Assembly: GCF_014191375.1 (NCBI RefSeq)
Contig: NZ_JACHWN010000008.1
Span: 62,001 to 126,000, forward strand
Length of the DNA stretch: 64,000 nt
From: Mesorhizobium sp. RMAD-H1
GTDB lineage: Bacteria; Pseudomonadota; Alphaproteobacteria; Rhizobiales; Rhizobiaceae
Direction: 5' to 3'
In this document: positions 56,245-64,000 of the stretch, piece by piece
Numbering within the stretch: the first letter of the stretch is position 1
Layout of the letters: each line of letters begins with the position of its first letter
Program-made: the position numbers and the translations under genes
The notes under the pieces: generated by a model
The model's database searches: none
Told to the model about the DNA's origin: nothing
What the model saw: only the letters and a program-made list of their open reading frames with translations

Positions 56245-56976
56245 ATGCCCCATCTGAGCTCCATTATCTGGCGTACGCGCCACATGCTTGAAACATCCAG
56301 ATTGAGTGCCACGGCGCGGTCGGTGCGGCGCGAGCACCTTACCTACCTCTCGCCCTGGAAGTTGCGACGTCTTGAAAAGGCGCTGAGAGAGGTCCTGAAA
56401 GAGGACGTGCCCGGCGATGTCGCCGAGTTCGGCGTTGCGCTCGGCGGAAGCGCGATCCTTCTTTCGAAGAGAGCCAACCGCCATGGACGCCGCTTTCACG
56501 GCTTCGATGTGTTCGGAATGATACCTCCGCCTGAATCGGCCAAGGACGGCCAGAAGGCCGTGGAGCGCTACAAGACGATCGCGAGCGGAGAATCAAAAGG
56601 GATCGGCGGCGATCTCTACTATGGCTATCGCGACAATCTCTATGATGAAGTCTGCCGTTCCTTCACGAAATACGGGGTCGCCGTCGATGGGGAGATGATC
56701 CACCTGCACAAGGGGCTGTTCGAGAATACGCTTCCGGCAGCGGGAATAGATAAGATCGCCTTCGCCCATATCGACTGCGACTGGTACGATCCGGTCAGGT
56801 ATTGCCTGCATAGCCTGGCAGACCGGATCAGCCCGGGAGGGATCATCCTGATCGATGACTATCACGATTATGGAGGATGCCGGACGGCAACGGACGAGTT
56901 CCTCGATGCCCGTCCCGATTTCGCTTTTGAAGACGGCGGAAACGTCGTCCTGCGCCGGATCAGGCTGAACGGATGA
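56245..56976 (+). CDS. TylF/MycF-type class I methyltransferase
   Basis: The 243-residue SAM-dependent methyltransferase resembles macrocin O-methyltransferases. GDVAEFGVALGGSAILL (residues 57-74) is the SAM motif, FHGFDVFGMIPPP follows, and HIDCDWYDP (175-183) and IDDYHDYGG (203-211) are the metal-dependent catalytic acidic motifs of TylF. The likely substrate is a sugar hydroxyl in a surface glycan or lipid. The ATG at 56245 follows GGGAGG. It is transcribed against both neighbours, purH and the heparinase-like gene, which suggests insertion. Confidence 0.85.
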   Translation: MPHLSSIIWRTRHMLETSRLSATARSVRREHLTYLSPWKLRRLEKALREVLKEDVPGDVAEFGVALGGSAILLSKRANRHGRRFHGFDVFGMIPPPESAKDGQKAVERYKTIASGESKGIGGDLYYGYRDNLYDEVCRSFTKYGVAVDGEMIHLHKGLFENTLPAAGIDKIAFAHIDCDWYDPVRYCLHSLADRISPGGIILIDDYHDYGGCRTATDEFLDARPDFAFEDGGNVVLRRIRLNG

Positions 56977-57003
56977 ACGGCCTGAGACGTCCGCTCCAGC
57001 GGT

Positions 57004-58719
57004 TCAGATGTAGCTGCCGAGCGCGATGCGGGTGAAGCGCCAGTTCACCTCCGGCAGTTCGGAGGCCAGGAAGGACAACACGATCTGCCTGGTCTTCACC
57101 GGGCCGCGGAAGCCGGCGAAGAAGATCGAATCGTCGAGTTGCGGCGCGACCTCCACGCAGGAGAAGGCCCATGTGTCGTCGCGTTCGGCGCGCAGCACCA
57201 GAAGGCCGTCCTCGTCGAAGGCGACGTCCACTGCCGGATGAATGTGGAAGCGGACGGTGATGTTGTCGCGCCCGTTGGCACGCGGCGCCCTGCCATTGGC
57301 CGCCAGGAAGCTGTCCCGCCCCTCGATGACGCTGCCATTGTGGGAAAGCACGATCGAGCGCTCGTGATGGATGCCGAACAGCCTGACATAACCGTCATGA
57401 CGGGCGATGAAGCCCTGCTCGTCCATGCCCTCGATCCGCTTGATCTGCACCTTGGTCGGCCCGGCGATAACAGGCGTGCCGAGCATGTTGGAAAGACCGG
57501 TGCTGAGGCTGAACCGGCAGGACGAGGTGTCGTTGACGGTTGCCGTGGAATGGGCAGCGGTGGAGCGCCCGAGCGGACGGAACTCGGGCGGGCCGTAGCG
57601 GTCGATGCCGGCATTGACGACATAGCGCTGGCGCCCCGACGACATCTCGAAGGCGAGGCAGCCGGCATGGGCATCGCGCGAGGCGGTGACCGGCGGCGGC
57701 AGGCCGGTATCGGCGATGATGGTGGTGGAGCCCATGGAGAGCCGCTCATAGCCTGAATGCGGCGCATGGGTGAGCGGCGAGCCCGCCGTCTCGTCATGGC
57801 GCAGGACCGCGATGATGCGTTCGGGCAATGTCGGGCCGACGCCGTTGAAAAGCGCGAGGCTGCCGTCATGATGGCGGAAGAAACGCAAGGCCGGCAGCAT
57901 GCGCTCCACCGCCTCGATCAGCGCCTTGGGCGGAGCCTCGGCGCCATTGGCATAGGTCTGGCGCAGCGGCAGGAGATCGGCCAGAAGCTCCAGGATCGTC
58001 AGCGGATTGCGGGAGATATGGCCGCCATCCGGCAGGATCTGGCGGATCAGCTCATGTTCCAGGTGGCGCCGCGCGGCGCGGGCGGTCGCCGGCGAAACGG
58101 GAAGCGCGAGGGATGCGAAGGCGAGGGCGATGCGCGCCCTGAGCTTCTCTTCGCCATCGTCCATGACCGCTGCCACGGTTCTCAAATAGCGCACCTGAAA
58201 GGCGAGCGAGCGCATGAACCGGCGATAGGCCGAGAGCTCGGCGCCGGCAAGGATGAGGTTGGAATGCTGCAGCCAGGCGATGATGCGCTGCGCGGTGACG
58301 TCGGGCGCCCATGCCACGCCGCCCATGCGCCGCCCATGCAGCGTGATCCAGTCCTCGACCAAGGCGCGGGCGTTGACAGTCGCAAGCTCGCTGCCGGCGG
58401 CGCGCAGATGGCGCAGCCAGCTGAAATTATGCAGCGCGGCTTCCCATGCCTCGCTCGGCGGCTCGACGGCAAAGGGCGAGCGCCCGCCCGTCTCGACCGT
58501 GCGTCCGGCGAGCGAGAAACGGCCGTGATAGAACTCCTGGGCAAGCTGCGGGTCGGCGACGCGCAGGTCGGGCGGGGCGATCAGCACGCGCTCCGGCGTG
58601 AAGCCGGTGAAGCGCCAGCGGAAAAGCGGGCCCATGCGCAAGCGACGGCGCATCCGCCGCCATATTTGCGCGGCGGCGAGTCCCCACAGATGCGGCGTTT
58701 CGCTCAGCGCGACCGTCAC
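57004..58719 (-). CDS. Heparinase II/III family protein
   Basis: The 571-residue protein has an N-terminal alpha/alpha toroid region (TVNARALVEDWITLHGRRMG, LPDGGHISRNPLTILELLADL, FFRHHDGSLALFNG) and a C-terminal heparinase II/III-like beta-sandwich (GYERLSMGSTTIIADTG, HAGCLAFEMSSGRQRYVVN, HHERSIVLSHNGSVIEGRDS). Members degrade or process acidic polysaccharides, but the rhizobial group found next to purH has no settled function and lacks an obvious signal peptide. rsmB lies upstream on the same strand, with a 152-bp gap. Confidence 0.85.
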   Translation of the reverse strand: MTVALSETPHLWGLAAAQIWRRMRRRLRMGPLFRWRFTGFTPERVLIAPPDLRVADPQLAQEFYHGRFSLAGRTVETGGRSPFAVEPPSEAWEAALHNFSWLRHLRAAGSELATVNARALVEDWITLHGRRMGGVAWAPDVTAQRIIAWLQHSNLILAGAELSAYRRFMRSLAFQVRYLRTVAAVMDDGEEKLRARIALAFASLALPVSPATARAARRHLEHELIRQILPDGGHISRNPLTILELLADLLPLRQTYANGAEAPPKALIEAVERMLPALRFFRHHDGSLALFNGVGPTLPERIIAVLRHDETAGSPLTHAPHSGYERLSMGSTTIIADTGLPPPVTASRDAHAGCLAFEMSSGRQRYVVNAGIDRYGPPEFRPLGRSTAAHSTATVNDTSSCRFSLSTGLSNMLGTPVIAGPTKVQIKRIEGMDEQGFIARHDGYVRLFGIHHERSIVLSHNGSVIEGRDSFLAANGRAPRANGRDNITVRFHIHPAVDVAFDEDGLLVLRAERDDTWAFSCVEVAPQLDDSIFFAGFRGPVKTRQIVLSFLASELPEVNWRFTRIALGSYI

Positions 58720-58871
58720 GCGTTCTATCTCCTTGTCCCGCCCCAGGTGCTTCCGTCCGATTGGCGATTATTCCGGTTCTTGCGGTAAATTATGGTCCGC
58801 TAATAGTAAAGCTTGCGTTAACCATGTTTGCCGGAAGAAGGCGGAATAAATAATATAAACTAATCCAGCAC

Positions 58872-60248
58872 TTACGCAGAAATGCGGCGAAATCTCGCCG
58901 CGAAGAAACCATCCATGCCCGACAGCCTGGGATCGGGATGTGGGAAATCCTGAGGCGTCGACCGCAGGAAACCTTCCGGTGTGATCAGACCGTGCAGGCC
59001 GGGAACCTCATCTTCGGAAACAGGAAACGCCTGAAGCGCGGGATTTGCAAGAGCCGATCGTGCAACGGCCTCGCCTTCCCCAGGATCGAGCGAACAGTTG
59101 GAGAAGACGATGATGCCGCCGGGCTTCACCAGGTCGACGGTACGGGCCAGGAATTCGGCCTGCAGGGCTGCAAGCCGGGCGATGTCCTCGGGCGATTTCG
59201 TCCACGGCACATCGGGGTGGCGGCGCACCGTGCCGGTCGAGGAGCATGGCGCATCGAGCAGCACGGCGTCGAACTTCTCTTCCGGCTGGTACTGCATCAG
59301 ATTGGCCTCGACCGTATGCGCCGTGAGCTTCAGCCGTCCGAGATTGGCGCGCAGGCGGGCGAGACGGTTGGCGGAAATCTCGACCGCAGTGACGTCCGCT
59401 CCAGCGAGGGCAAGCTGGGCCGTCTTGCCGCCGGGCGCGGCGCAGAGATCGGCAACGCGCTTGCCGGCAATATCGCCGAAGAGGCGGGCAGGCAGGCTGG
59501 CGGCCGCATCCTGCACCCACCATTCCCCTTCCGCAAAGCCAGGAAGCTCGGTAAGCGCGCCATCGAGTTTGGCGAGCCGCACGGTTCCGTTCGGCAGCAC
59601 GATGCCGCCGAGCCGCTCGGCCCAGCCCTCAGGATCGCTCTTGACGGTCAGATCGAGCGGCGGCTCAACCGCCTGGATCGCCAGGATGGCAGCGGCCTTT
59701 TGTTCGCCATAGGCCTCCGCGAGACTTTCCGCAAACCAGGCCGGCGCATTCGGCGTCGAGGTGGAGCGCCTGTCCTTGTCGCGCGAGAGGCGGCGCAGCA
59801 CGGCATTGACCAGGCCGGCATAGCGGCGGTTGCGCGGGTCCTCATTGGCGGCGGTGACGGCAAGGTCGACGGCTGAATGGTCGGGAAGATCGAGATAGAG
59901 GACCTGCGCGGCTGCGATGTGCAGGAGTGCTTTCAAAGCCACGGCGTTTTCCGGCAGCGGCCGGTCAAGCAACTGCGCCAGAAGCGCGTCGATGGTGCCC
60001 CGGTGGCGGAGGGCCGCGCCGAGGATGGCGCGCACCAGCGCGCGGTCGCGATCGTCAAGCGCGAGATAATGCGGATGGCCGTGCTGGTTGTCGGTCAGGC
60101 CGTCGAGCGAGGTCTTCTTCTCGATGACGGCACCGAGGAGCCTTGCCGCGCATTGCCGCGCGGCAAGGCCCGGCCTCTCGGCGGGTTTTTGCGGATGTCG
60201 TTTTCCTGCATGCTTTTTGGGACGGAAAGCAGCCTCGCCGCCGCTCAC
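58872..60248 (-). CDS. rsmB: 16S rRNA (cytosine967-C5)-methyltransferase, RsmB/Sun family
   Basis: RsmB methylates C967 of 16S rRNA. The 458 residues comprise an N-terminal NusB-like RNA-binding domain (about 25-160) and a C-terminal SAM domain with [32 protein letters not shown] (one catalytic cysteine) and [14 protein letters not shown] (second cysteine). The start is GTG at 60248, whose GTGA overlaps the htpX stop, so translation is coupled to htpX. Confidence 0.94.
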   Translation of the reverse strand: MSGGEAAFRPKKHAGKRHPQKPAERPGLAARQCAARLLGAVIEKKTSLDGLTDNQHGHPHYLALDDRDRALVRAILGAALRHRGTIDALLAQLLDRPLPENAVALKALLHIAAAQVLYLDLPDHSAVDLAVTAANEDPRNRRYAGLVNAVLRRLSRDKDRRSTSTPNAPAWFAESLAEAYGEQKAAAILAIQAVEPPLDLTVKSDPEGWAERLGGIVLPNGTVRLAKLDGALTELPGFAEGEWWVQDAAASLPARLFGDIAGKRVADLCAAPGGKTAQLALAGADVTAVEISANRLARLRANLGRLKLTAHTVEANLMQYQPEEKFDAVLLDAPCSSTGTVRRHPDVPWTKSPEDIARLAALQAEFLARTVDLVKPGGIIVFSNCSLDPGEGEAVARSALANPALQAFPVSEDEVPGLHGLITPEGFLRSTPQDFPHPDPRLSGMDGFFAARFRRISA

Positions 60249-61246
60249 GACCAGGGTCCTTTCGGCGGTCGGGCATCGTGATCATCGTCAGGGCTTCCCC
60301 AGGGATGAAGCGGGTTTGGCTCCCCGCTCCGGAGGGGGGAGGGGGATGTGGCGGCAGGGTGCGCGGGTGTGGTTATGGAACTGAAACCCGCACCGGCATT
60401 CCCCATTTCGGCTGCCAGCGCCTGCAGGGCGGCGATGCGGTTTTCCGTATCGGGGTGGGTGGAGAACAGGTTGTCCGCGCCGCGTCCGCTCAGCGGATTG
60501 ATGATGAACATATGTGCCGTGGCGGGATTGTGCTCCGCCTCCTCATTGGGGATGTTGCGCGCGCTGCTGGCGATCTTGCGCAGGGCCGAGGCAAGCCAGA
60601 GCGGATTGCCGCAGATCTCCGCGCCGCGCCGGTCGGCCGAATATTCGCGCGTGCGGCTGATCGCCATCTGCACGAGCATCGCCGCAAAGGGCGCGACGAT
60701 CATGGCGATCAGTACGCCGATAAAGCCGAATGGGTTATTGTTGTCGCGGTTGCCGCCGAGAAAGAAGGCGAAATTGCCAAGCATGGAGATCGCGCCGGCG
60801 AGCGTCGCGGTGATCGTCATGGTCAGCGTGTCGCGGTTCTGGACGTGGGCGAGCTCGTGCGCCATCACGCCGGCGATCTCCTGCGGCGTCAGCCGCTCGA
60901 GCAGGCCCGTAGTCGCCGCCACGGCGGCGTTCTCGGGATTGCGCCCGGTGGCGAAGGCGTTGGGCTGCGGATTGTCGATCACATAGATCTTGGGCATCGG
61001 CAGGCCGGCGCGCTGCGCGAGCTCGCGCACGATGCGGTAGTATTCCGGCGCGGTGCGCTCGTTCGCCTCGTGGGCGTTATACATGCGCAGCACCATCTTG
61101 TCGGAATTCCAGTAGCTGAACAGGTTCATCGCCGCGGCGATGACAAGGGCGATCATCATGCCGCCGCCGCCGCCGATGAGATAGCCGACGCTCATGAACA
61201 TCGCCGTCATGAAGGCGATCAGCATGGCAGTGCGCATCGTGTTCAT
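60245..61246 (-). CDS. htpX: Zinc metalloprotease HtpX
   Basis: Membrane-bound heat-shock protease that clears damaged membrane proteins. The 333-residue M48B protein has two N-terminal membrane helices ([18 protein letters not shown] and [17 protein letters not shown]), the HELAH zinc motif at 130-134, further membrane segments near residues 145-200, and the third ligand glutamate in [15 protein letters not shown] Gly/Pro/Ser-rich tail ends the protein. The ATG at 61246 follows ACGGAGACG. It is first in an operon with rsmB. Confidence 0.95.
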   Translation of the reverse strand: MNTMRTAMLIAFMTAMFMSVGYLIGGGGGMMIALVIAAAMNLFSYWNSDKMVLRMYNAHEANERTAPEYYRIVRELAQRAGLPMPKIYVIDNPQPNAFATGRNPENAAVAATTGLLERLTPQEIAGVMAHELAHVQNRDTLTMTITATLAGAISMLGNFAFFLGGNRDNNNPFGFIGVLIAMIVAPFAAMLVQMAISRTREYSADRRGAEICGNPLWLASALRKIASSARNIPNEEAEHNPATAHMFIINPLSGRGADNLFSTHPDTENRIAALQALAAEMGNAGAGFSSITTPAHPAATSPSPLRSGEPNPLHPWGSPDDDHDARPPKGPWS

Positions 61247-61288
61247 CGTATCGTCTCCGTTACGGGGCAAAGGACCGTGAGCCTTGAT

Positions 61289-61317
61289 TTGCCTCGAATG
61301 ACTGTGTTTGCCTATAT
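61289..61317 (+). promoter_or_regulatory. Predicted promoter of the SdhAF4-like gene
   Basis: TTGCCT (61289-61294), 17-bp spacer and CTATAT (61312-61317), a close match to the rhizobial consensus -10. The gene start is 57 bp further on. Confidence 0.55.
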
Positions 61318-61373
61318 CATGGTGTCGAAGCCGCCAAGCTTCAATGAGTCCCAGTTATGGGCGAGGACCAACG

Positions 61374-61601
61374 ATGAGCGAGAAAATGAATTCCGATACG
61401 GCCGATCTGGAAAGCGGTTCTTCCCGCAGGGCTGTCGACAATCTGCCGCCGGCGGCCCAGCGGGCGCTGAAAGAAGCGGAAGAGCGGCGGATGGCGGAAG
61501 CCGCCGAAAAGCAGACCCCGCGGGAGATCGGCGGGCGCGGCGGCAAGGATCCGGCGCGTTTCGGCGATTGGGAGATCAAGGGCAGGGCGATCGATTTTTA
61601 A
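61374..61601 (+). CDS. DUF1674 protein, succinate dehydrogenase assembly factor 4-like
   Basis: A 75-residue soluble protein whose C-terminal signature GGRGGKDPARFGDWEIKGRA, followed by IDF, is that of the DUF1674/SdhAF4 family. The mitochondrial member helps flavinylated SdhA join SdhB and protects against oxidative damage; the bacterial homologs probably do the same for complex II. The N-terminal half is polar and probably disordered. Start at ATG 61374. Confidence 0.85.
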   Translation: MSEKMNSDTADLESGSSRRAVDNLPPAAQRALKEAEERRMAEAAEKQTPREIGGRGGKDPARFGDWEIKGRAIDF

Positions 61602-61640
61602 GACCACGGCGGAGCCGTCGTAGTATCCGGCAAAAGGCAA

Positions 61641-61663
61641 GGGCCACTCCCAAGGAGTGGCCC
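61641..61663 (-). terminator. Stem-loop downstream of the 61.7-kb small ORF
   Basis: GGGCCACTCC and GGAGTGGCCC form a perfect 10-bp stem with a CAA loop. On the minus strand it is followed by TTGCCTTTTGCC. It could end a transcript carrying the small ORF at 61733-61804, or the plus-strand gene before it. Confidence 0.55.
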
Positions 61664-61732
61664 CGCAATTCCGTCCGTTACGCAGCCTTTTGTCGAACCG
61701 GTCAGGCCGGCTGAAGCTGCAGCGTCATGCAA

Positions 61733-61804
61733 TCAACGGAGAGGCTGCTCTCCGATCAGGCAATCCGCTCGGGCCTCGCAACGGAAAACGAAATCACTCG
61801 ACAT
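61733..61804 (-). CDS. Candidate 23-residue ORF with extended Shine-Dalgarno sequence
   Basis: On the minus strand ATG at 61804 opens a frame of 23 residues beginning MSSDFVFRCEARADC and ending before TGA at 61733-61735. It is preceded by AAAGGAGGTGATCC (61819-61806), 14 nt fully complementary to the 3' end of 16S rRNA, at ideal spacing. No homolog is recognised. It lies in the 290-bp gap after the DUF4865 gene on the same strand, upstream of a stem-loop. It could be a leader or regulatory peptide. Confidence 0.45.
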   Translation of the reverse strand: MSSDFVFRCEARADCLIGEQPLR

Positions 61805-61892
61805 CGGATCACCTCCTTTCGCTTGTTGAACACCCAGCCAAGGTGGGGACTTTCTGCCCATTGTGCAAGGGCAAAATCGTTCTGCATGCCCA

Positions 61893-62462
61893 TCAGGCGG
61901 CTGCGAGGAGCATCGGCAGGCCGGGTTTGGCGAGGTGCAGGACCTCATAGGCTGAACCGGTTTCCGGCGTGCGTGCCTTCTCCGCGCTCAACAGGAAGCG
62001 CGACAGCCGCCATGTGGAAAGATCGATTGCGGTGATCGCCGCCAGCGTGTCGGCATGACGGGCGAGGATATTGTTGCGGGCGATCTCGCGATGCTTCAAC
62101 TCGGCAAGATCGGTATCGACATCGAGGTCCTCGCGATAGACGGAGCGGGCGGTCTCGGCATGGCCGAGATGGATATCGAGGGGTATCCAGGTCTCGATAT
62201 TGGGACGGCCGAAACCTTCGATGACGGCCCCGAACCGGTCGCTGGTGATGAAATCGGTCACGGCCTCGTCATCGAGCCAGAGATAGAGCGAGGAATAGGC
62301 GTTGTTCCTGGCTCCATTGGCGCCGCGCTGCTGCGCGATGAAGGCCTTGAAGCCCAGCCCTTCCGTTTTATCCCACTGCGGTCCGAGCGCGGCGGCGCGC
62401 GTCCGGATGCGGTTCATGTCGTAATCGGCGGGCAGGCGGTGGATATATTGTTTCATGAACAT
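61893..62462 (-). CDS. DUF4865 family protein
   Basis: The 189-residue protein of unknown function has the family start MFMKQYIHRLPADYDMNRIR and the conserved GPQWDKTEGLGFKAF, SSLYLWLDDEAVTDFI and GRPNIETWIPLD segments, consistent with a dimeric alpha/beta barrel fold. The start at 62462 has GGAGG at correct spacing; two further ATGs lie upstream in frame. It is divergent from a LysR regulator, a pairing found in many proteobacteria, so it is probably that regulator's target. Confidence 0.85.
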   Translation of the reverse strand: MFMKQYIHRLPADYDMNRIRTRAAALGPQWDKTEGLGFKAFIAQQRGANGARNNAYSSLYLWLDDEAVTDFITSDRFGAVIEGFGRPNIETWIPLDIHLGHAETARSVYREDLDVDTDLAELKHREIARNNILARHADTLAAITAIDLSTWRLSRFLLSAEKARTPETGSAYEVLHLAKPGLPMLLAAA

Positions 62463-62533
62463 GGCGACCTCCATCTCCATCTCCGAGGGGATCAGGCTTG
62501 CCAGATTTCCATGATCATGAAAACATGTGAGTG

Positions 62534-62550
62534 ATTATATCAGTCATAAT
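62534..62550. promoter_or_regulatory. Candidate LysR box
   Basis: ATTAT-N7-ATAAT (62534-62550) is a perfect dyad of the T-N11-A type. It lies between the divergent DUF4865 and LysR genes, only 8 bp before the LysR start, which would allow autorepression. Confidence 0.5.
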
Positions 62551-62558
62551 AAACTGAA

Positions 62559-63425
62559 ATGAATGAGACAGCAAAAGCACTCGATCTCGAGACCGTGCGG
62601 GCTTTCGTCCTGATCGCCGATCTCGGCAGTTTCACGCGCGCCGCCGAGGTGATGGAGACCTCGCAGGCGGCGATCAGCCTGAAGCTCAAGCGGCTGGAGG
62701 AGCGGCTCGGCTGCCGTCTCGTCGAGCGGACGCCGCGGCATGTGCGGCTGTCGGGGGAAGGAGGCCGCTTCCTGCCGGCTGCCCGCGACCTGTTGACGGC
62801 GCATGAATTGGCCTTGGCCGGTATCGGCGCTTCGCCGCGCAGAAGGCTGGCGCTCGGCATCAGCGATCATGTGGCCGGCCCGGAGCTGCCGCAGCTGCTC
62901 AGCCGGCTCAATGCCTATGATCCCAGCCTGGTGATCGAGGTCAGGATCGCGGCGTCCAGCTATCTCATGGAACGCTTCGACCACAATGCGTTCGATGCCG
63001 TGATCATCCGGCGGGGCGAGGAAGGCGGGGATGGCGAGCGGCTCTTTGCCGAGCAGTTCTGCTGGTTCGCCGCACCGTTCTTCCAGTACCGGGCGGGCGA
63101 GCCGCTGAAGCTGGCGACCCTTGCCGCCCCCTGCGGGATCCGCGCCGTGGCGATCAAGGCGCTTGGCGAGGCGGGGATATCCTGGACGGAAGCCTTTGTC
63201 GGCGGCGGCGTGCTGGCGCTTGGCGCGGCGGTCAATGCCGGCCTTGCCGTTGCCGCGCTGGCGCGGCGCGTGGCGCCCGCCGGTGCCATCGACGTGGGCG
63301 AGCGCTTCGGCCTGCCGCCACTGCCGGCGCTGGACATCGTCCTTCTCACGCGCCAGACCGACCGGCGCTCGCGCGAGATGCTGAAGGTGATCGCCGCGGC
63401 GTTCAGGGGGGCGGCGGGGCTGTAG
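62559..63425 (+). CDS. LysR family transcriptional regulator
   Basis: The 288-residue regulator has an N-terminal winged helix (LETVRAFVLIADLGSFTRAA, TSQAAISLKLKRLEERLGCR) and a substrate-binding domain with RRRLALGISDHVAGPELPQL and DAVIIRRGEEG. It probably regulates the divergent DUF4865 gene. Effector unknown. An inverted repeat follows its stop, then acs on the other strand. Confidence 0.9.
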   Translation: MNETAKALDLETVRAFVLIADLGSFTRAAEVMETSQAAISLKLKRLEERLGCRLVERTPRHVRLSGEGGRFLPAARDLLTAHELALAGIGASPRRRLALGISDHVAGPELPQLLSRLNAYDPSLVIEVRIAASSYLMERFDHNAFDAVIIRRGEEGGDGERLFAEQFCWFAAPFFQYRAGEPLKLATLAAPCGIRAVAIKALGEAGISWTEAFVGGGVLALGAAVNAGLAVAALARRVAPAGAIDVGERFGLPPLPALDIVLLTRQTDRRSREMLKVIAAAFRGAAGL

Positions 63426-63430
63426 TCAAA

Positions 63431-63505
63431 GGCAGTAGGGCAGTATGGCAACAAGGCAGTGTGTTGATTGCCTATCCGCTTAACCGGTATCTGTTCCCTA
63501 CTGCC
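63431..63505. repeat. Inverted repeat GGCAGTAGGG...CCCTACTGCC
   Basis: Perfect 10-bp arms at 63431-63440 and 63496-63505. The inner part shares GTAGGGCAGTATG with the element at 84-170. It lies between the convergent LysR and acs genes. Confidence 0.6.
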
Positions 63506-63511
63506 TCTTCG

Positions 63512-64000
<489 letters not shown>

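Noticed and set aside
61806-61820. GGATCACCTCCTTTC on the plus strand as a 16S rRNA 3'-end remnant
   Set aside because: Flanking bases show no other 16S similarity. It is better explained as a minus-strand ribosome-binding site at correct spacing from an ATG.

Overview
The window is high-GC chromosomal DNA of an alphaproteobacterium in the order Hyphomicrobiales (Rhizobium/Brucella/Phyllobacterium relatives). The evidence is the gene order obgE-proB-proA-nadD-rsfS-rlmH-envC-ctpA, the 1600-residue NAD-glutamate dehydrogenase, an L-rhamnose locus arranged as in Rhizobium leguminosarum (rhaRSTPQUK divergent from rhaDI), and abundant rhizobial-type palindromic intergenic repeats. Genus cannot be fixed from the sequence alone. 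I see no rRNA, tRNA, CRISPR array, insertion sequence or prophage.

Layout. 1-10 kb is housekeeping: the tail of an upstream gene, obgE, proline synthesis (proB, proA), nadD, rsfS, rlmH, an EnvC-like murein hydrolase activator, a CtpA protease, a divergent polysaccharide deacetylase and rppH. 10.3-23.5 kb is a sugar catabolic island best read as a non-phosphorylating L-fucose (or related 6-deoxy/L-galacto sugar) pathway: lactonase, IclR regulator, CUT1 ABC importer, a second enolase-superfamily dehydratase, a mutarotase, a Gfo/Idh oxidoreductase, a MaoC protein, an SDR, an FAH-family hydrolase and L-fuconate dehydratase. 23.5-35 kb is the phosphorylating L-rhamnose pathway: kinase, mutarotase, CUT2 importer and DeoR regulator on the minus strand, with aldolase/dehydrogenase and isomerase on the plus strand. 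A LysR gene and mmsA follow.

37.8-40.3 kb holds ffh, chorismate mutase and rpsP. 40.6-47.7 kb holds an L-lactate permease, a lytic transglycosylase, carbonic anhydrase, pyridoxal kinase, and a LemA plus two TPM-domain protein operon. 47.9-54.2 kb has the giant glutamate dehydrogenase and an MFS permease. 54.4-61.3 kb is a minus-strand block (htpX, rsmB, heparinase-like protein, purH) interrupted by an oppositely oriented TylF-type methyltransferase. The right end holds an SdhAF4-like protein, a candidate 23-residue ORF with an extended Shine-Dalgarno sequence, a DUF4865/LysR pair, and the 3' part of acs running off the end.

How it works together. The two deoxysugar modules sit tail to tail (fucD and rhaK stops are 10 bp apart) and converge on pyruvate, DHAP and lactate/lactaldehyde. 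Nine copies of a roughly 170-bp palindromic element lie in the window; eight fall in 10-34 kb, and most are between genes that would otherwise be co-transcribed, including just after the binding-protein gene in both ABC operons. The most notable non-coding observations are a four-copy 10-bp operator array between divergent rhaR and rhaD promoters, a duplicated but diverged mmsA 3' end, a probable CTG start for rsfS, and the small ORF near 61.8 kb.
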